From: JBBPYR01 sp038199755
GTDB lineage: Bacteria > Chloroflexota > Ktedonobacteria > Ktedonobacterales > Ktedonobacteraceae
DNA length: 29,916 nt
Reading direction: 5' to 3'
Assembly: GCA_038199755.1 (NCBI GenBank)
Contig: JBBPYR010000156.1
Coordinates: 1-29,916 of the forward strand
In this document: in pieces, positions 15,224 to 22,962 of the stretch
How positions within the stretch are numbered: the first letter of the stretch is position 1
Layout of the letters: every line of letters begins with the position of its first letter
Notes under the pieces: model-generated
Seen by the model: only the letters and a program-made list of their open reading frames with translations
Database searches by the model: none
What the model was told of the DNA's origin: nothing
Translations under genes and position numbers: made by a program

Positions 15224-15841
15224 ATGACATTAGAACAAAATAAAAAGGCCGATGGCTCTGGCAGTATAGAAGATCAGGCTCCAACACGAGAAGAAAACCC
15301 AGCTGTTATAATTCCTTCCTCGACCAGTGAGCAACTGGCTGAGTTATTCCACGCTATTACTTCAGGCGATTCCACCTCACGCAACTTTCTGTTGCGCGTG
15401 GTGCAGCCGGGACTGGCGGGTTTGATGGATGGTTCCGTTTCTACTTTGGCTCCCATCTTCGCCACCGCCTTTGCGACCCACAAGCCGTTCACAGCTTTCC
15501 TGGTGGGCATGGCTTCTGCCACTGGAGCCGGTATCAGCATGGCGTTTTCTGAGGCATTGTCGGACGATGGTATGCTCACAGGGCGTGGTAGTCCGGTAAT
15601 CCGTGGTGCCATTACAGGCTTGATGACCTTCTTTGGTGGTGCGCTTCATACCTTGCCATTCTTGATTGCAGATCTTCATCTTGCCCTCATCATTGCGTAT
15701 GTTGTAGTCGCCATCGAGTTAGTCATCATTGGTGCTATACGTCATCGTTTCTTCGGTACCAGCTGGTGGCTATCTATGGTCCAGGTCGTTGGCGGTGGTG
15801 CCTTAGTGTTCATCGCGGCCCTAGTCTTCGGCAACGCCTGA
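15224..15841 (+). CDS. VIT1/CCC1-type iron (metal) transporter, MbfA-like membrane domain
   Basis: 205 residues. After a disordered, charged ~60-residue N-terminus come about five membrane segments. LRVVQPGLAGLMDGSVS, GISMAFSEALSDDG and GALHTLPFLI are the pattern of the VIT1/CCC1 family. As I recall, they most resemble the membrane half of MbfA, which exports iron and pairs the VIT domain with an N-terminal ferritin-like domain. No ferritin-like domain is present here, so this is a stand-alone transporter. AGGGAG is at 15208-15213, ten bases before the ATG. Its leader carries Fur-like and DtxR-like palindromes, fitting iron or manganese homeostasis. Direction of transport (efflux from the cytosol) follows from the family, not from sequence. 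Confidence 0.78.
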   Translation: MTLEQNKKADGSGSIEDQAPTREENPAVIIPSSTSEQLAELFHAITSGDSTSRNFLLRVVQPGLAGLMDGSVSTLAPIFATAFATHKPFTAFLVGMASATGAGISMAFSEALSDDGMLTGRGSPVIRGAITGLMTFFGGALHTLPFLIADLHLALIIAYVVVAIELVIIGAIRHRFFGTSWWLSMVQVVGGGALVFIAALVFGNA

Positions 15842-15865
15842 ACCCATTCCCGCTTCCCATTTTCA

Positions 15866-16010
15866 GTAGGGATGTCCCTTGTGGGCATCTAACGAGCGAG
15901 GAGCGAGATCGTCTTGTTGGATGCCCACAAGGGACATTCTTTTTGCTAGAGATATTACTTGCCTAAAGAGCATTTTCTAGCAAAAGGATGCCCACAAGGG
16001 ACATCCCTAC
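15866..16010. repeat. nested inverted-repeat element
   Basis: A 24-base motif at 15866-15889 recurs as a perfect inverted copy ending at 16010 (15986-16010). A third, partial copy of the second orientation lies at 15919-15937. Inside is another inverted pair, TTTTGCTAGA (15941-15950) and TCTAGCAAAA (15976-15985). The whole 145-base block can fold as alternative hairpins. It sits between convergent genes and its right end contains the stop codon of the dgkA-like gene. It resembles a REP/REPIN or small MITE and may also terminate transcription. Confidence 0.75.
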
Positions 16011-16456
16011 TTGAGAAGGTAACTGAAGATGAAGGTCCATAGATGCGGGCCGAGCACAAAAAGACCAATTATGACCGAAAGGATCGCATTCAGCAGGACT
16101 GCTCCCGCTGCTACGTCTTTGGCTATTTTTGCGAGGGGATGATACTCTGGTGAGGCCAGGTCAATGCACAACTCCATGACGGTATTGAACATCTCCGCGA
16201 TAAATACGCCTGTAATCGCCACAAAGATCATCGCAAACTCGACCGCTGAAATGCGCAAAATAATACTGGCGATGATAATGATCAGCGCAACCGCAAGGTG
16301 AACACGTATATTGCGTTGCGTACGAAGCGCGTACCATAAGCCCTGAAACGCATAGCCAAAGCCAGCGATAAATTTTTCCCACTCACTTTTCTGCTTTGGT
16401 GGTGTTTGCTTGAGGGCAGGAGGAATTGGTATGCGGGAAGAAGGTGGCTGGCTCAT
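16007..16456 (-). CDS. dgkA: diacylglycerol kinase / undecaprenol kinase
   Basis: 149 residues, prokaryotic DAGK family, a small trimeric inner-membrane lipid kinase that phosphorylates diacylglycerol or undecaprenol. The polar N-terminus (~30 residues) is followed by FIAGFGYAFQGLWYALRTQ, the surface helix with the family's conserved polar residues. Three hydrophobic helices follow. EMFNTVMELCIDL (the E-x2-N-T-x2-E motif) and KIAKDVAAGAVLL hold the catalytic residues. Length is normal. It lies downstream of ybeY, a common arrangement (ybeY-dgkA-era) in Gram-positive bacteria; undecaprenol is therefore the likelier substrate. The stop codon lies in the 3' inverted repeat. Confidence 0.88.
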   Translation of the reverse strand: MSQPPSSRIPIPPALKQTPPKQKSEWEKFIAGFGYAFQGLWYALRTQRNIRVHLAVALIIIIASIILRISAVEFAMIFVAITGVFIAEMFNTVMELCIDLASPEYHPLAKIAKDVAAGAVLLNAILSVIIGLFVLGPHLWTFIFSYLLK

Positions 16457-16508
16457 AACGACTTATATGCCTCTACTCTACTCTACCATAGCTGCCTAGC
16501 GGCTGGAT

Positions 16509-17063
16509 TTAGCTCGTCTGTCCTACACTTTGTAATACTGACTGTTGAATCTGTACCATGGCTTGATATCCGGCCTCGCTGTGATCATCATATCCCACAA
16601 GATGCAATACGCCGTGTGAAAGAAGATACAGGAGTTCATACAGAGGACTATGCCCTGCTTCTGCTGCCTGTCGTAGCAGGGTGGGCCATGACATCACAAT
16701 ATCACCGAGATTCATCACCAGCCCTGGTGGATTCACAAAGGCTGGCGTCTGTTGCTCATCCGCAGTTTCTTGCAGTTCCCACAGTTGCTCGGCGGGTGCC
16801 TGCACCAAAGGCTTCTCTAAGAGTGGAAAAGAGAGCACATCGGTAGGCTTATCTTGCTCGCGATATTGCTTATTCATGTCACGTATACCGGCGTCGTCAG
16901 TAATGAGCAAGGTGAGCATGATCGTCTCTTGGATGCCGACAGCATGAAGCGTCTTCATTACAACTGCATCCAAATCAACACTTTCTATCTCTTGCTCAAT
17001 GCTTGAATTTTGTGTGTCACTGCCAACGCTGACATATAATTCTATCTGGGGATGCTCATGCAT
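16509..17063 (-). CDS. ybeY: rRNA maturation factor YbeY (endoribonuclease)
   Basis: 184 residues. YbeY is a zinc metallo-endoribonuclease in 16S rRNA 3'-end processing and ribosome quality control. NKQYREQDKPTDVLSFPL is the family's conserved segment, and LLSHGVLHLVGYDDHSE is the zinc site. The usual spacing is HGxLHLxGYDH; here an extra Asp makes it H-x3-H-x6-H. The N-terminal region is slightly longer than E. coli YbeY and there is a ~20-residue Gln/Glu-rich insertion before the metal site. The ATG at 17063 has GAGG eight bases upstream. It lies between rpsU and dgkA, consistent with a translation-related transcript. Confidence 0.9.
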   Translation of the reverse strand: MHEHPQIELYVSVGSDTQNSSIEQEIESVDLDAVVMKTLHAVGIQETIMLTLLITDDAGIRDMNKQYREQDKPTDVLSFPLLEKPLVQAPAEQLWELQETADEQQTPAFVNPPGLVMNLGDIVMSWPTLLRQAAEAGHSPLYELLYLLSHGVLHLVGYDDHSEAGYQAMVQIQQSVLQSVGQTS

Positions 17064-17132
17064 ACCATAAACCTCAATCTCAATACAAAACGACTAGCAA
17101 CTATTGAGATGATAGCGTCTAACAACTAATAA

Positions 17133-17198
17133 GGCGACCATACAATGAGAAAAGGCCTCTTGCTATCAACACAGCCTGTTTCTCAGTATATGGTCGCC
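17133..17198 (-). terminator. hairpin downstream of rpsU
   Basis: GGCGACCATA (17133-17142) pairs with TATGGTCGCC (17189-17198), and an inner arm TGAGAAA (17146-17152) pairs with TTTCTCA (17179-17185). On the minus strand it begins 10 bases after the rpsU stop and is followed by a T-rich stretch, so it is a likely terminator or attenuator before ybeY. Confidence 0.7.
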
Positions 17199-17207
17199 CT
17201 GTTGTTA

Positions 17208-17393
17208 TTACAGAGACTTACGAAGCGTTTTGCGACGTCGTGCGGCCTCTTTTCTTTTGCGTTTTACGCTTGGCTTTTCGTAGTGTTCTCTACGACGAGC
17301 CTCGGCCAGAATGCCGTCTTGCTGAATCTTGCGGTTGAAGCGTTTTAGAGCTGTCTCAAACGACTCACCATCATTGATTTTGACTTCTGACAC
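17208..17393 (-). CDS. rpsU: 30S ribosomal protein S21
   Basis: 61 residues, very basic, with the S21 pattern INDGESFETALKRFNRKIQ, then REHYEKPSVKRKRKEAARRR. S21 binds the platform of the 30S subunit near the anti-Shine-Dalgarno helix. The length is normal. It starts at GTG 17393 with a GGGGGG-type purine run about ten bases upstream. It is separated from ybeY by a strong hairpin, so most transcripts may stop before ybeY. Confidence 0.95.
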   Translation of the reverse strand: MSEVKINDGESFETALKRFNRKIQQDGILAEARRREHYEKPSVKRKRKEAARRRKTLRKSL

Positions 17394-17490
17394 TAGGGAT
17401 TACACCCCCCCTCGTGGCATATTTGCGAGGCATTCAGAAATTTGTACCTCGTGACCTGTTCAGTGATTATAGGGTACTCTGCGTTGAGTG

Positions 17491-18657
17491 TCAAGCTCGA
17501 CTAGCCTTTGCCGCTTTTTTCCCGAAGGCGATCATAAAGACGACAAAGCCGATAATCAAGATGCTAAACAGGCTAATGGTACGATCAAGTAAGATCGCAG
17601 CTGCCGTAAGGTTAGAAGCGTTGGGCCCATGATAGAATAGTGTAATCATAGCCAGCATGCCCGCCTCTACCAATCCGACACCACCACCTGTTGCGGGAAT
17701 GATGGTAATCAGTGCCTCACCCAAGCCAATGAAAATCGCGGCTGTCAGCACATGTGTGAAATTGCCAGGAATGAGATTAAGGGCCAGCGCGACAAAGTAG
17801 AAGCGTAACGCCTCGCACATCCAGACGCCAATCGTGAGCCCCGATAAAGCGGGAAGACGACGGAACGAGCCAAGCGTCCCTTCCTGAAATTGATAGTACT
17901 GTTCGCGGAAGCGTACTGGAACAAACTTCGCGATAGGCTCACGTGCGCGATGCAGGACAAACAGACCAATGATGCCGATAAACACCGCTGCCAGCGTGAC
18001 TTCTAGCCCGAGCCGCAACTGCACTGGGAGATTCTCATGTAAGCTAATAATAATCGCCGGAATGAGAATAAGCAATAATACGATCAGATCAAGCAAACGC
18101 TCCGCCAACACCGTGCCGAAACTGCGTGTCGTCGAGACATTGACCTCTTGCCGCAGCAAGTAGGCGCGGTAGAGGTCTCCCAGCTTCGCAGGCACCACTA
18201 CATTCGCGAAGAAGGAGATATAAATGATCTCTAGCAACTTCCAGAAGGAAGGTAGCTGTACGCCATTGTCCTTCGTATAGCCTACATTCTCCAAAAGCAT
18301 ACGCCAGCGTAGGGTACGTAAGGGGAATGAGAGGTAGTAGGTGGCAAAGGCGGCGAAAAAGAAGAGCATGTTTGCAGAACGAATAACATTCCAGGTTTCC
18401 TTGATATCGATATGTTGCTTTTGGGCGAAGATAACCAGCGCCACGATCACAATAACCAGTGGCACAAGGGTACGCCAATTGAGCAAACGCTTCCCTAGTG
18501 AAAGCTGGTCTCGTGTAATCTCTACGTCTTGTGTCTCTTTGCTGGTTTCTTGTTGAAGAAGTTTGGCCTGTTCCTGCTCTGAGGGTTCATCGTGTGGTTG
18601 TGTTGTGTCTATATCAATATTTATTGCCGTGTTATTGTGTGTATTTTCGGTAATCAA
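17491..18657 (-). CDS. LPG synthase-type/UPF0104 membrane protein (flippase-like)
   Basis: 388 residues. After an acidic, Gln/Thr-rich cytosolic N-terminus (~65 residues) there are about eight membrane helices with the family signatures: YLSFPLRTLRWRMLL, YISFFANVVVPAKLGDLYRA, ATRSFGTVLAERLLDLI-like (here TTRSFGTVLAERLLDLI) and ALITIIPATGGGVGLVEAG. This is the lysyl-phosphatidylglycerol-synthetase transmembrane/UPF0104 (YbhN-like) family, proposed to move lipids or lipid-linked sugars. The start is TTG 18657 with GGAGG upstream. It lies 18 bases after the O-antigen-ligase-type gene, so the two probably form an envelope-glycan operon. Confidence 0.85.
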   Translation of the reverse strand: MITENTHNNTAINIDIDTTQPHDEPSEQEQAKLLQQETSKETQDVEITRDQLSLGKRLLNWRTLVPLVIVIVALVIFAQKQHIDIKETWNVIRSANMLFFFAAFATYYLSFPLRTLRWRMLLENVGYTKDNGVQLPSFWKLLEIIYISFFANVVVPAKLGDLYRAYLLRQEVNVSTTRSFGTVLAERLLDLIVLLLILIPAIIISLHENLPVQLRLGLEVTLAAVFIGIIGLFVLHRAREPIAKFVPVRFREQYYQFQEGTLGSFRRLPALSGLTIGVWMCEALRFYFVALALNLIPGNFTHVLTAAIFIGLGEALITIIPATGGGVGLVEAGMLAMITLFYHGPNASNLTAAAILLDRTISLFSILIIGFVVFMIAFGKKAAKASRA

Positions 18658-18675
18658 ACTATCCTCCGGTGTTTC

Positions 18676-20265
18676 CTACATGTGATTCACTTCCTCAAGA
18701 CGGATAAGAGCGATGAGGAGTAACGCAAATAGGGTACTCATACCATGGACATATAAATTATCAACAAAATTATGAACACATACGGAAAGTAACGCTGCCA
18801 GTATTCCCACCGCCAAGGCTCGATCATCGGCAAACAGGCGTACCTGCATAGCTGTTTTTTGAGCCTCTCGTTCAGTAACCCTGGCTGGTGGACGTGCTCT
18901 TTGCGCCCTTACCTGTATTAAACGCTTACTGATAACACGATATGCACGTCCCGAGGTAACAAAAACCGCTATTAGGAATATTACGAACGCCGTGAGTCCT
19001 ACTATACCAGTCTCTGCTGCCATGTTAATATAGTAGTTATGGGCGTGACCTAGTGAATTAACAAAGATGGTAACGTGATAGGGAGCGTAAGCATCGCCAT
19101 ATGCTCCAATACCCACGCCGGTAAACGGATGATCGATAAACATATTGATGCCTGCAATCCAGTGTGCTAGGCGTTCTGCCGTCGAAAAATCCTGCATGCT
19201 AGGCGAGGTAAAAGAAATGCGAATTAAGCCAAGAATACGCAAGATGGGCAGCAGATAGTGTTCGGGAATCTTGCCTACCAGATAGGCACCAATGACGCCA
19301 AGCACCCCTATGAAACCAACCGCCACCAGTTTACGCAGGCGCGGCATGCCTACTGCCACAATAAAAATAATGGCAACTGTAATCGCGATTTGTCCTCCAC
19401 GTGATTGTGAAAGATACTCAGCCGTTGCCAGAATAAGCAAGGCAGCACCCGCGAGGATGCGCACTGCTAATGTTCGTGCGAGTAAGGTTAGCGCAATCAT
19501 GATCGTGAGTGTAATATTGATGTAGCCTGCGTAAGGATTCGGTTGATCGAATGTACCATACACGCGCAGCCCGGTGTCTCGTATAAACGATTGCGGGCCA
19601 AGATTGAAAAATTCTTGAATGTATCCATATAGCCCCTGCGAGACAGCCGCAAGGCCCGCAATAAGAATGAGTGTCCATACTTGGCGCCGTGTCCTGAGAT
19701 ACTGGCTTCCGAGCAGCAGTACAATCAGAAACTCAATCCACTTGCTTAGCTCTTTCAGACTGGAACTAATACTCACCGTTCCTGTGAGCGAAAGCAGCAT
19801 CGCGAACAGCAGAAAAAGTACTGCATACAGCAATGGGCGGGGAACCTGTGTGGCATCACGATCGAGAGAGCCAATATATCCCAGTTGACTCGATAGCAGG
19901 GGGCGTACTACAAAACTCATTAGCCAACTCGCCGTGAGCAGCAATACCAGAATGTCACTGCTATTCAAATGCACACTGCCGAGTGAGAAGGTGTCGAGCG
20001 AGCCCCATGGAATGGCGATGGGTAATAAATAGAGCGCGACACGTGGCCGAATGATCGTCCAGACAATCAGAATCACATAGAGCGGTATACGCATGTTCCA
20101 GTACTGATTGCTGGGAAGCATCAGTAAGCAGTACAGTGCGATGATAGCTGCACCAAAACCAACAAGATTGGCTGATGTTGCATATGGGCGCACTATTTCC
20201 AAAACACGCCGGAGCGGAGCCACAGCAACGCTTCGCGGACGGCTAGCAATTACAGGATTAAACAT
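18676..20265 (-). CDS. O-antigen ligase / polymerase family (Wzy_C) membrane protein
   Basis: 529 residues with about 12 hydrophobic segments. The long periplasmic loop and motif region holds YGTFDQPNPYAGYINI (about residues 235-250) and FTGVGIGAYG followed by AHNYYINMAAETGIVGLTAF, which are the O-antigen ligase/Wzy signatures (Arg/His-bearing loop residues). Such proteins polymerise or ligate lipid-linked glycans at the outer face of the membrane. I see no clear ribosome site before the ATG at 20265. It is downstream of the epimerase gene and upstream of the flippase-like gene in the same direction. Confidence 0.85.
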   Translation of the reverse strand: MFNPVIASRPRSVAVAPLRRVLEIVRPYATSANLVGFGAAIIALYCLLMLPSNQYWNMRIPLYVILIVWTIIRPRVALYLLPIAIPWGSLDTFSLGSVHLNSSDILVLLLTASWLMSFVVRPLLSSQLGYIGSLDRDATQVPRPLLYAVLFLLFAMLLSLTGTVSISSSLKELSKWIEFLIVLLLGSQYLRTRRQVWTLILIAGLAAVSQGLYGYIQEFFNLGPQSFIRDTGLRVYGTFDQPNPYAGYINITLTIMIALTLLARTLAVRILAGAALLILATAEYLSQSRGGQIAITVAIIFIVAVGMPRLRKLVAVGFIGVLGVIGAYLVGKIPEHYLLPILRILGLIRISFTSPSMQDFSTAERLAHWIAGINMFIDHPFTGVGIGAYGDAYAPYHVTIFVNSLGHAHNYYINMAAETGIVGLTAFVIFLIAVFVTSGRAYRVISKRLIQVRAQRARPPARVTEREAQKTAMQVRLFADDRALAVGILAALLSVCVHNFVDNLYVHGMSTLFALLLIALIRLEEVNHM

Positions 20266-20320
20266 AGTTCTATATTTCTATTGCTCATCACGTAGTGTGG
20301 ATTGAGTTTTATCAGCATTA

Positions 20321-21271
20321 TTATGAAACGGTTGAGAGGTGTGTTGTGCGGCTGCGAAACCAATCAATAGTACGGCGCAATCCATCTTCCATGCTCACCT
20401 TGATGTCCCACTCCAGCCGGTTTTGCGCTTTCGTAATGTTGGGGCGGCGACGTTCAGGATCATCAATACGACTGGATTCAAAGCCAATGCTTGATGTTGC
20501 ATCGCACAATCGTATAATGGTTTGCGCAAACTCAAGTACCGTGTGTTCCTCTGGATTTCCCAGATTGAATACCTCACCCATGGTGCCAGGGCGGAACATT
20601 GCCCGCATCAGACCATCCACAAGGTCGCTTACATAGCAGATGCTGCGTGTCTTGTTGCCATCCCCATAAATGGTAAGAGGCTCATTTCTCAGTGCTTTGG
20701 TGATGAAATTCGGAATCATACGCCCGTCATCTTCCTGGCTATGTGGGCCATAGGTGTTGAAGATACGCACAATTCGTGCATTCGTCTGATATTGCCGAAC
20801 GTACTCCATCGTGAGCGTTTCGCCGAGCCGTTTGCTCTCATCATAGCAGGCGCGTGGGCCAATCGAATTGACATTGCCCCAATAATCCTCTCGCTGCGGA
20901 TGAACGAGCGGATCACCATATATCTCCGATGTCGAGGTAATCAAGAACATCGCGTTTTGTTTGCGGGCCATCTCTAGCATCTGATAGGTGCCTTGGCTAT
21001 TCACCAGGATCGTCTCAATAGGGTGTTCCAGGTAGCCTACCGGACTGGCAGGGCTCGCCATATGGAATATGATATCAGCTTCAGCAGAAAACGGTTGCGT
21101 TACATCATGGTGAAGAAAGGTAAAATGTGGATTTTCGCGTAATTCATCAATATTTTGTGTGGAGCCAGTTATAAGATTATCGACACAGAGAACAATATGT
21201 CCCTCAGAGAGTAAACGAGCACATAAATGGGAGCCAATAAACCCTGCTCCACCGGTAACAATGATTTTCAA
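20321..21271 (-). CDS. UDP-glucuronic acid decarboxylase-like SDR epimerase
   Basis: 316 residues, extended short-chain dehydrogenase. NAD-binding TGGAGFIGSH is at the N-terminus, then FHMASPASPVGYLEHP, TSTSEIYGDP, YDESKR (Tyr-Lys catalytic pair) and RIFNTYGP. The HxASPASPxxY motif and the length are those of UDP-glucuronate decarboxylase (UXS), which makes UDP-xylose for polysaccharide synthesis. I start at TTG 21271 with GGAGG about nine bases upstream, giving MKIIVTGG. The longest open frame to 21346 adds a non-family hydrophobic leader. It precedes the O-antigen-ligase-type gene, so it likely supplies a precursor for the same glycan. Confidence 0.87.
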   Translation of the reverse strand: MKIIVTGGAGFIGSHLCARLLSEGHIVLCVDNLITGSTQNIDELRENPHFTFLHHDVTQPFSAEADIIFHMASPASPVGYLEHPIETILVNSQGTYQMLEMARKQNAMFLITSTSEIYGDPLVHPQREDYWGNVNSIGPRACYDESKRLGETLTMEYVRQYQTNARIVRIFNTYGPHSQEDDGRMIPNFITKALRNEPLTIYGDGNKTRSICYVSDLVDGLMRAMFRPGTMGEVFNLGNPEEHTVLEFAQTIIRLCDATSSIGFESSRIDDPERRRPNITKAQNRLEWDIKVSMEDGLRRTIDWFRSRTTHLSTVS

Positions 21272-21440
21272 CGACCTAGACCTCCAGCAATTAAGAGCAT
21301 AAAGAAAAAGTAAACAGATAGCATACGGCAATATGGGTATTACCATACCCTTTCTTTATTGTACCTTAATAGCAAGACGAATTGCACGAGGGGAATGTAA
21401 CCACATAGCCACTACGGGTATGAGAAAGCGTGCTCGCGTA

Positions 21441-22121
21441 CTATTTTCCCTGTCGGCGTTTCCACCGTCGATAGAGGACCTCATCACCCCAACTCAGGAA
21501 GCCACTAGTAGTGAAACCATGCACAATGATGACCGCCAAAAGGGATCGTGGATCTGGTTGTAGCAGATAGACCAGACTAAAAACAAGCCCTGCCAGTCCT
21601 ACTCCGCCCACACTGCGCCAGTTCCATTTGCCGAGCCGATGATACAATGTATATGCCGCCGTGCTCACCAGCCAACCCCAACCGAGCCACCCCGTCCACT
21701 GTGTCACCGCGGCCAATACGAAGCCACGGAAGAAGAGTTCCTCAACCGGACCGTTGATGAAGAGATAGTAGAAGCCCTGAACGAAATGATCACTCATGGT
21801 GGGCCAGCGAAACCACGGACCAACAATATACATGCGATATGATGTGGCGAAGGCAGCCATCAACACACCGACGACCAATCCAAGCACTATCTGCTGAGGA
21901 ACATCATGGAGGGTAAGACCGAGAAATGAGAGCGGTAAGTGCAGGAAAGCGATGTAAATGAAAGGAACCGCCGTCATGGGCACAATTCGCATGAGAATAT
22001 CCGGCCACATCCACCGCCAAGTTTCATGAACTGTAGAGCGCACTACCTCAGGAGTTTTGATCGATGACACACGTGCTCCTCTTTTGGGCAAAAAAATGTT
22101 CTTTGCTTCCGTTGCCGACAT
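21441..22121 (-). CDS. CPBP family intramembrane metalloprotease
   Basis: 226 residues, membrane protein of the CPBP (CAAX protease/bacteriocin-processing, Abi) family. GPVEELFFRG contains Glu127-Glu128 and Arg132, and AYTLYH has His161, matching the EExxxR and FxxxH motifs. A basic cytosolic N-terminus of ~40 residues precedes the helices. GGGAG lies upstream of the ATG at 22121. The family cleaves C-termini of prenylated or membrane proteins and can serve in bacteriocin immunity; its substrate here is unknown. It lies upstream of the epimerase with a 170-base gap, so co-transcription is uncertain. Confidence 0.82.
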   Translation of the reverse strand: MSATEAKNIFLPKRGARVSSIKTPEVVRSTVHETWRWMWPDILMRIVPMTAVPFIYIAFLHLPLSFLGLTLHDVPQQIVLGLVVGVLMAAFATSYRMYIVGPWFRWPTMSDHFVQGFYYLFINGPVEELFFRGFVLAAVTQWTGWLGWGWLVSTAAYTLYHRLGKWNWRSVGGVGLAGLVFSLVYLLQPDPRSLLAVIIVHGFTTSGFLSWGDEVLYRRWKRRQGK

Positions 22122-22205
22122 TGCTATCTCCCGCCTATTTGTATTAACCGACTGTTAAGCAAGTGTAAAACAATGTCGCGTTATTTGTCCAGTGCTTTAA
22201 CCTAG

Positions 22206-22862
22206 CTATCTGGCTAAATTTTGCAGTTGTTGTTCCCCTTCTGCTATTTCCGCTCTCGAAAAATTGCCAGCCAAAAGGTCAGTATCGCTTTTCTTTTGCA
22301 ATCGTTGGTAAAAAGCCAGCCCTCGTTCTTTCATCGCCACTGGCGTAGTATCAGCAGCGAGCAGTTCAAAAAGCATATCTTCAGCTTTCGAGTAGTGACC
22401 CATCAGTTCGTAGTACGAAAAGAGCTTGCCATTTATGGTTGTAGGCAATTCATAGTCAGAGAGTTTGCTGAGTAGGTCATCGATCTCTGAGGCAAATGAC
22501 GGAGCAAACGTGCCATCCTGAAGCTGTACTTCCAGGAACAGCGTAAGGGCTTTGAGATAGCGATAATAACTCTCCTTACTGTTGCCAAGCTCCTCATAGA
22601 CCTCACCCTCTGCTTTGAGCAATGTCGCCACCCACAGGCACTTTTCTATATTGAGTACACCCAGTGGTGAGAGGGCCAGCAGTAGCACTTCATCTGAGAC
22701 GGAATTGATGAAACTTGAGGTAAGCCCAACACTGTGTAGCAACAAATCATCAATGTATATGAGAGCGTCTTCATGCTTACTTGCCTTACGTAAGCCGAGA
22801 ATAATGGCAAGCTCTCTGCCAAAGCGTTCGGCTATTCGTAAAATGTAATCTTTATTTACCAT
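22206..22862 (-). CDS. DUF6483 (TPR-like) protein
   Basis: 218 residues, helical. MVNKDYILRIAERFGRELA, KALTLFLEVQ, and YYELMGHYSKAEDMLFEL are TPR-like. The overall pattern is that of DUF6483, a family of unknown function common in Gram-positive bacteria and Chloroflexota. I start at the ATG at 22862. The longer frame from GTG 22937 runs through the gltX terminator hairpin, so that extension is not translated. No good Shine-Dalgarno sequence precedes either ATG (22862 or 22883), but a TATAAT-like element lies at 22884-22889, consistent with its own promoter after gltX. Confidence 0.72.
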   Translation of the reverse strand: MVNKDYILRIAERFGRELAIILGLRKASKHEDALIYIDDLLLHSVGLTSSFINSVSDEVLLLALSPLGVLNIEKCLWVATLLKAEGEVYEELGNSKESYYRYLKALTLFLEVQLQDGTFAPSFASEIDDLLSKLSDYELPTTINGKLFSYYELMGHYSKAEDMLFELLAADTTPVAMKERGLAFYQRLQKKSDTDLLAGNFSRAEIAEGEQQLQNLAR

Positions 22863-22894
22863 ATCACGCCCAATCGCGCCCATTATAGTCTGTT

Positions 22895-22953
22895 CAGGCT
22901 TGCTAGTGGATGGGAATGAAGACTGCCTTCTTTCCACCTCACTAGCAAGCCTG
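22895..22953 (-). terminator. terminator hairpin after gltX
   Basis: A perfect 14-bp inverted repeat (22895-22908 with 22940-22953), extended by further partial pairing inside, starts 10 bases after the gltX stop on the minus strand. There is no clear T-run. Confidence 0.75.
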
Positions 22954-22962
22954 AAGCGTTTT

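Noticed and set aside
21335..21350. GGGTAT-TACC-ATACCC hairpin followed by TTTCTTTATT on the plus strand
   Set aside because: It looks like a terminator only for plus-strand transcription, but flanking genes are on the minus strand, where no T-run follows. The stem is only 6 bp.
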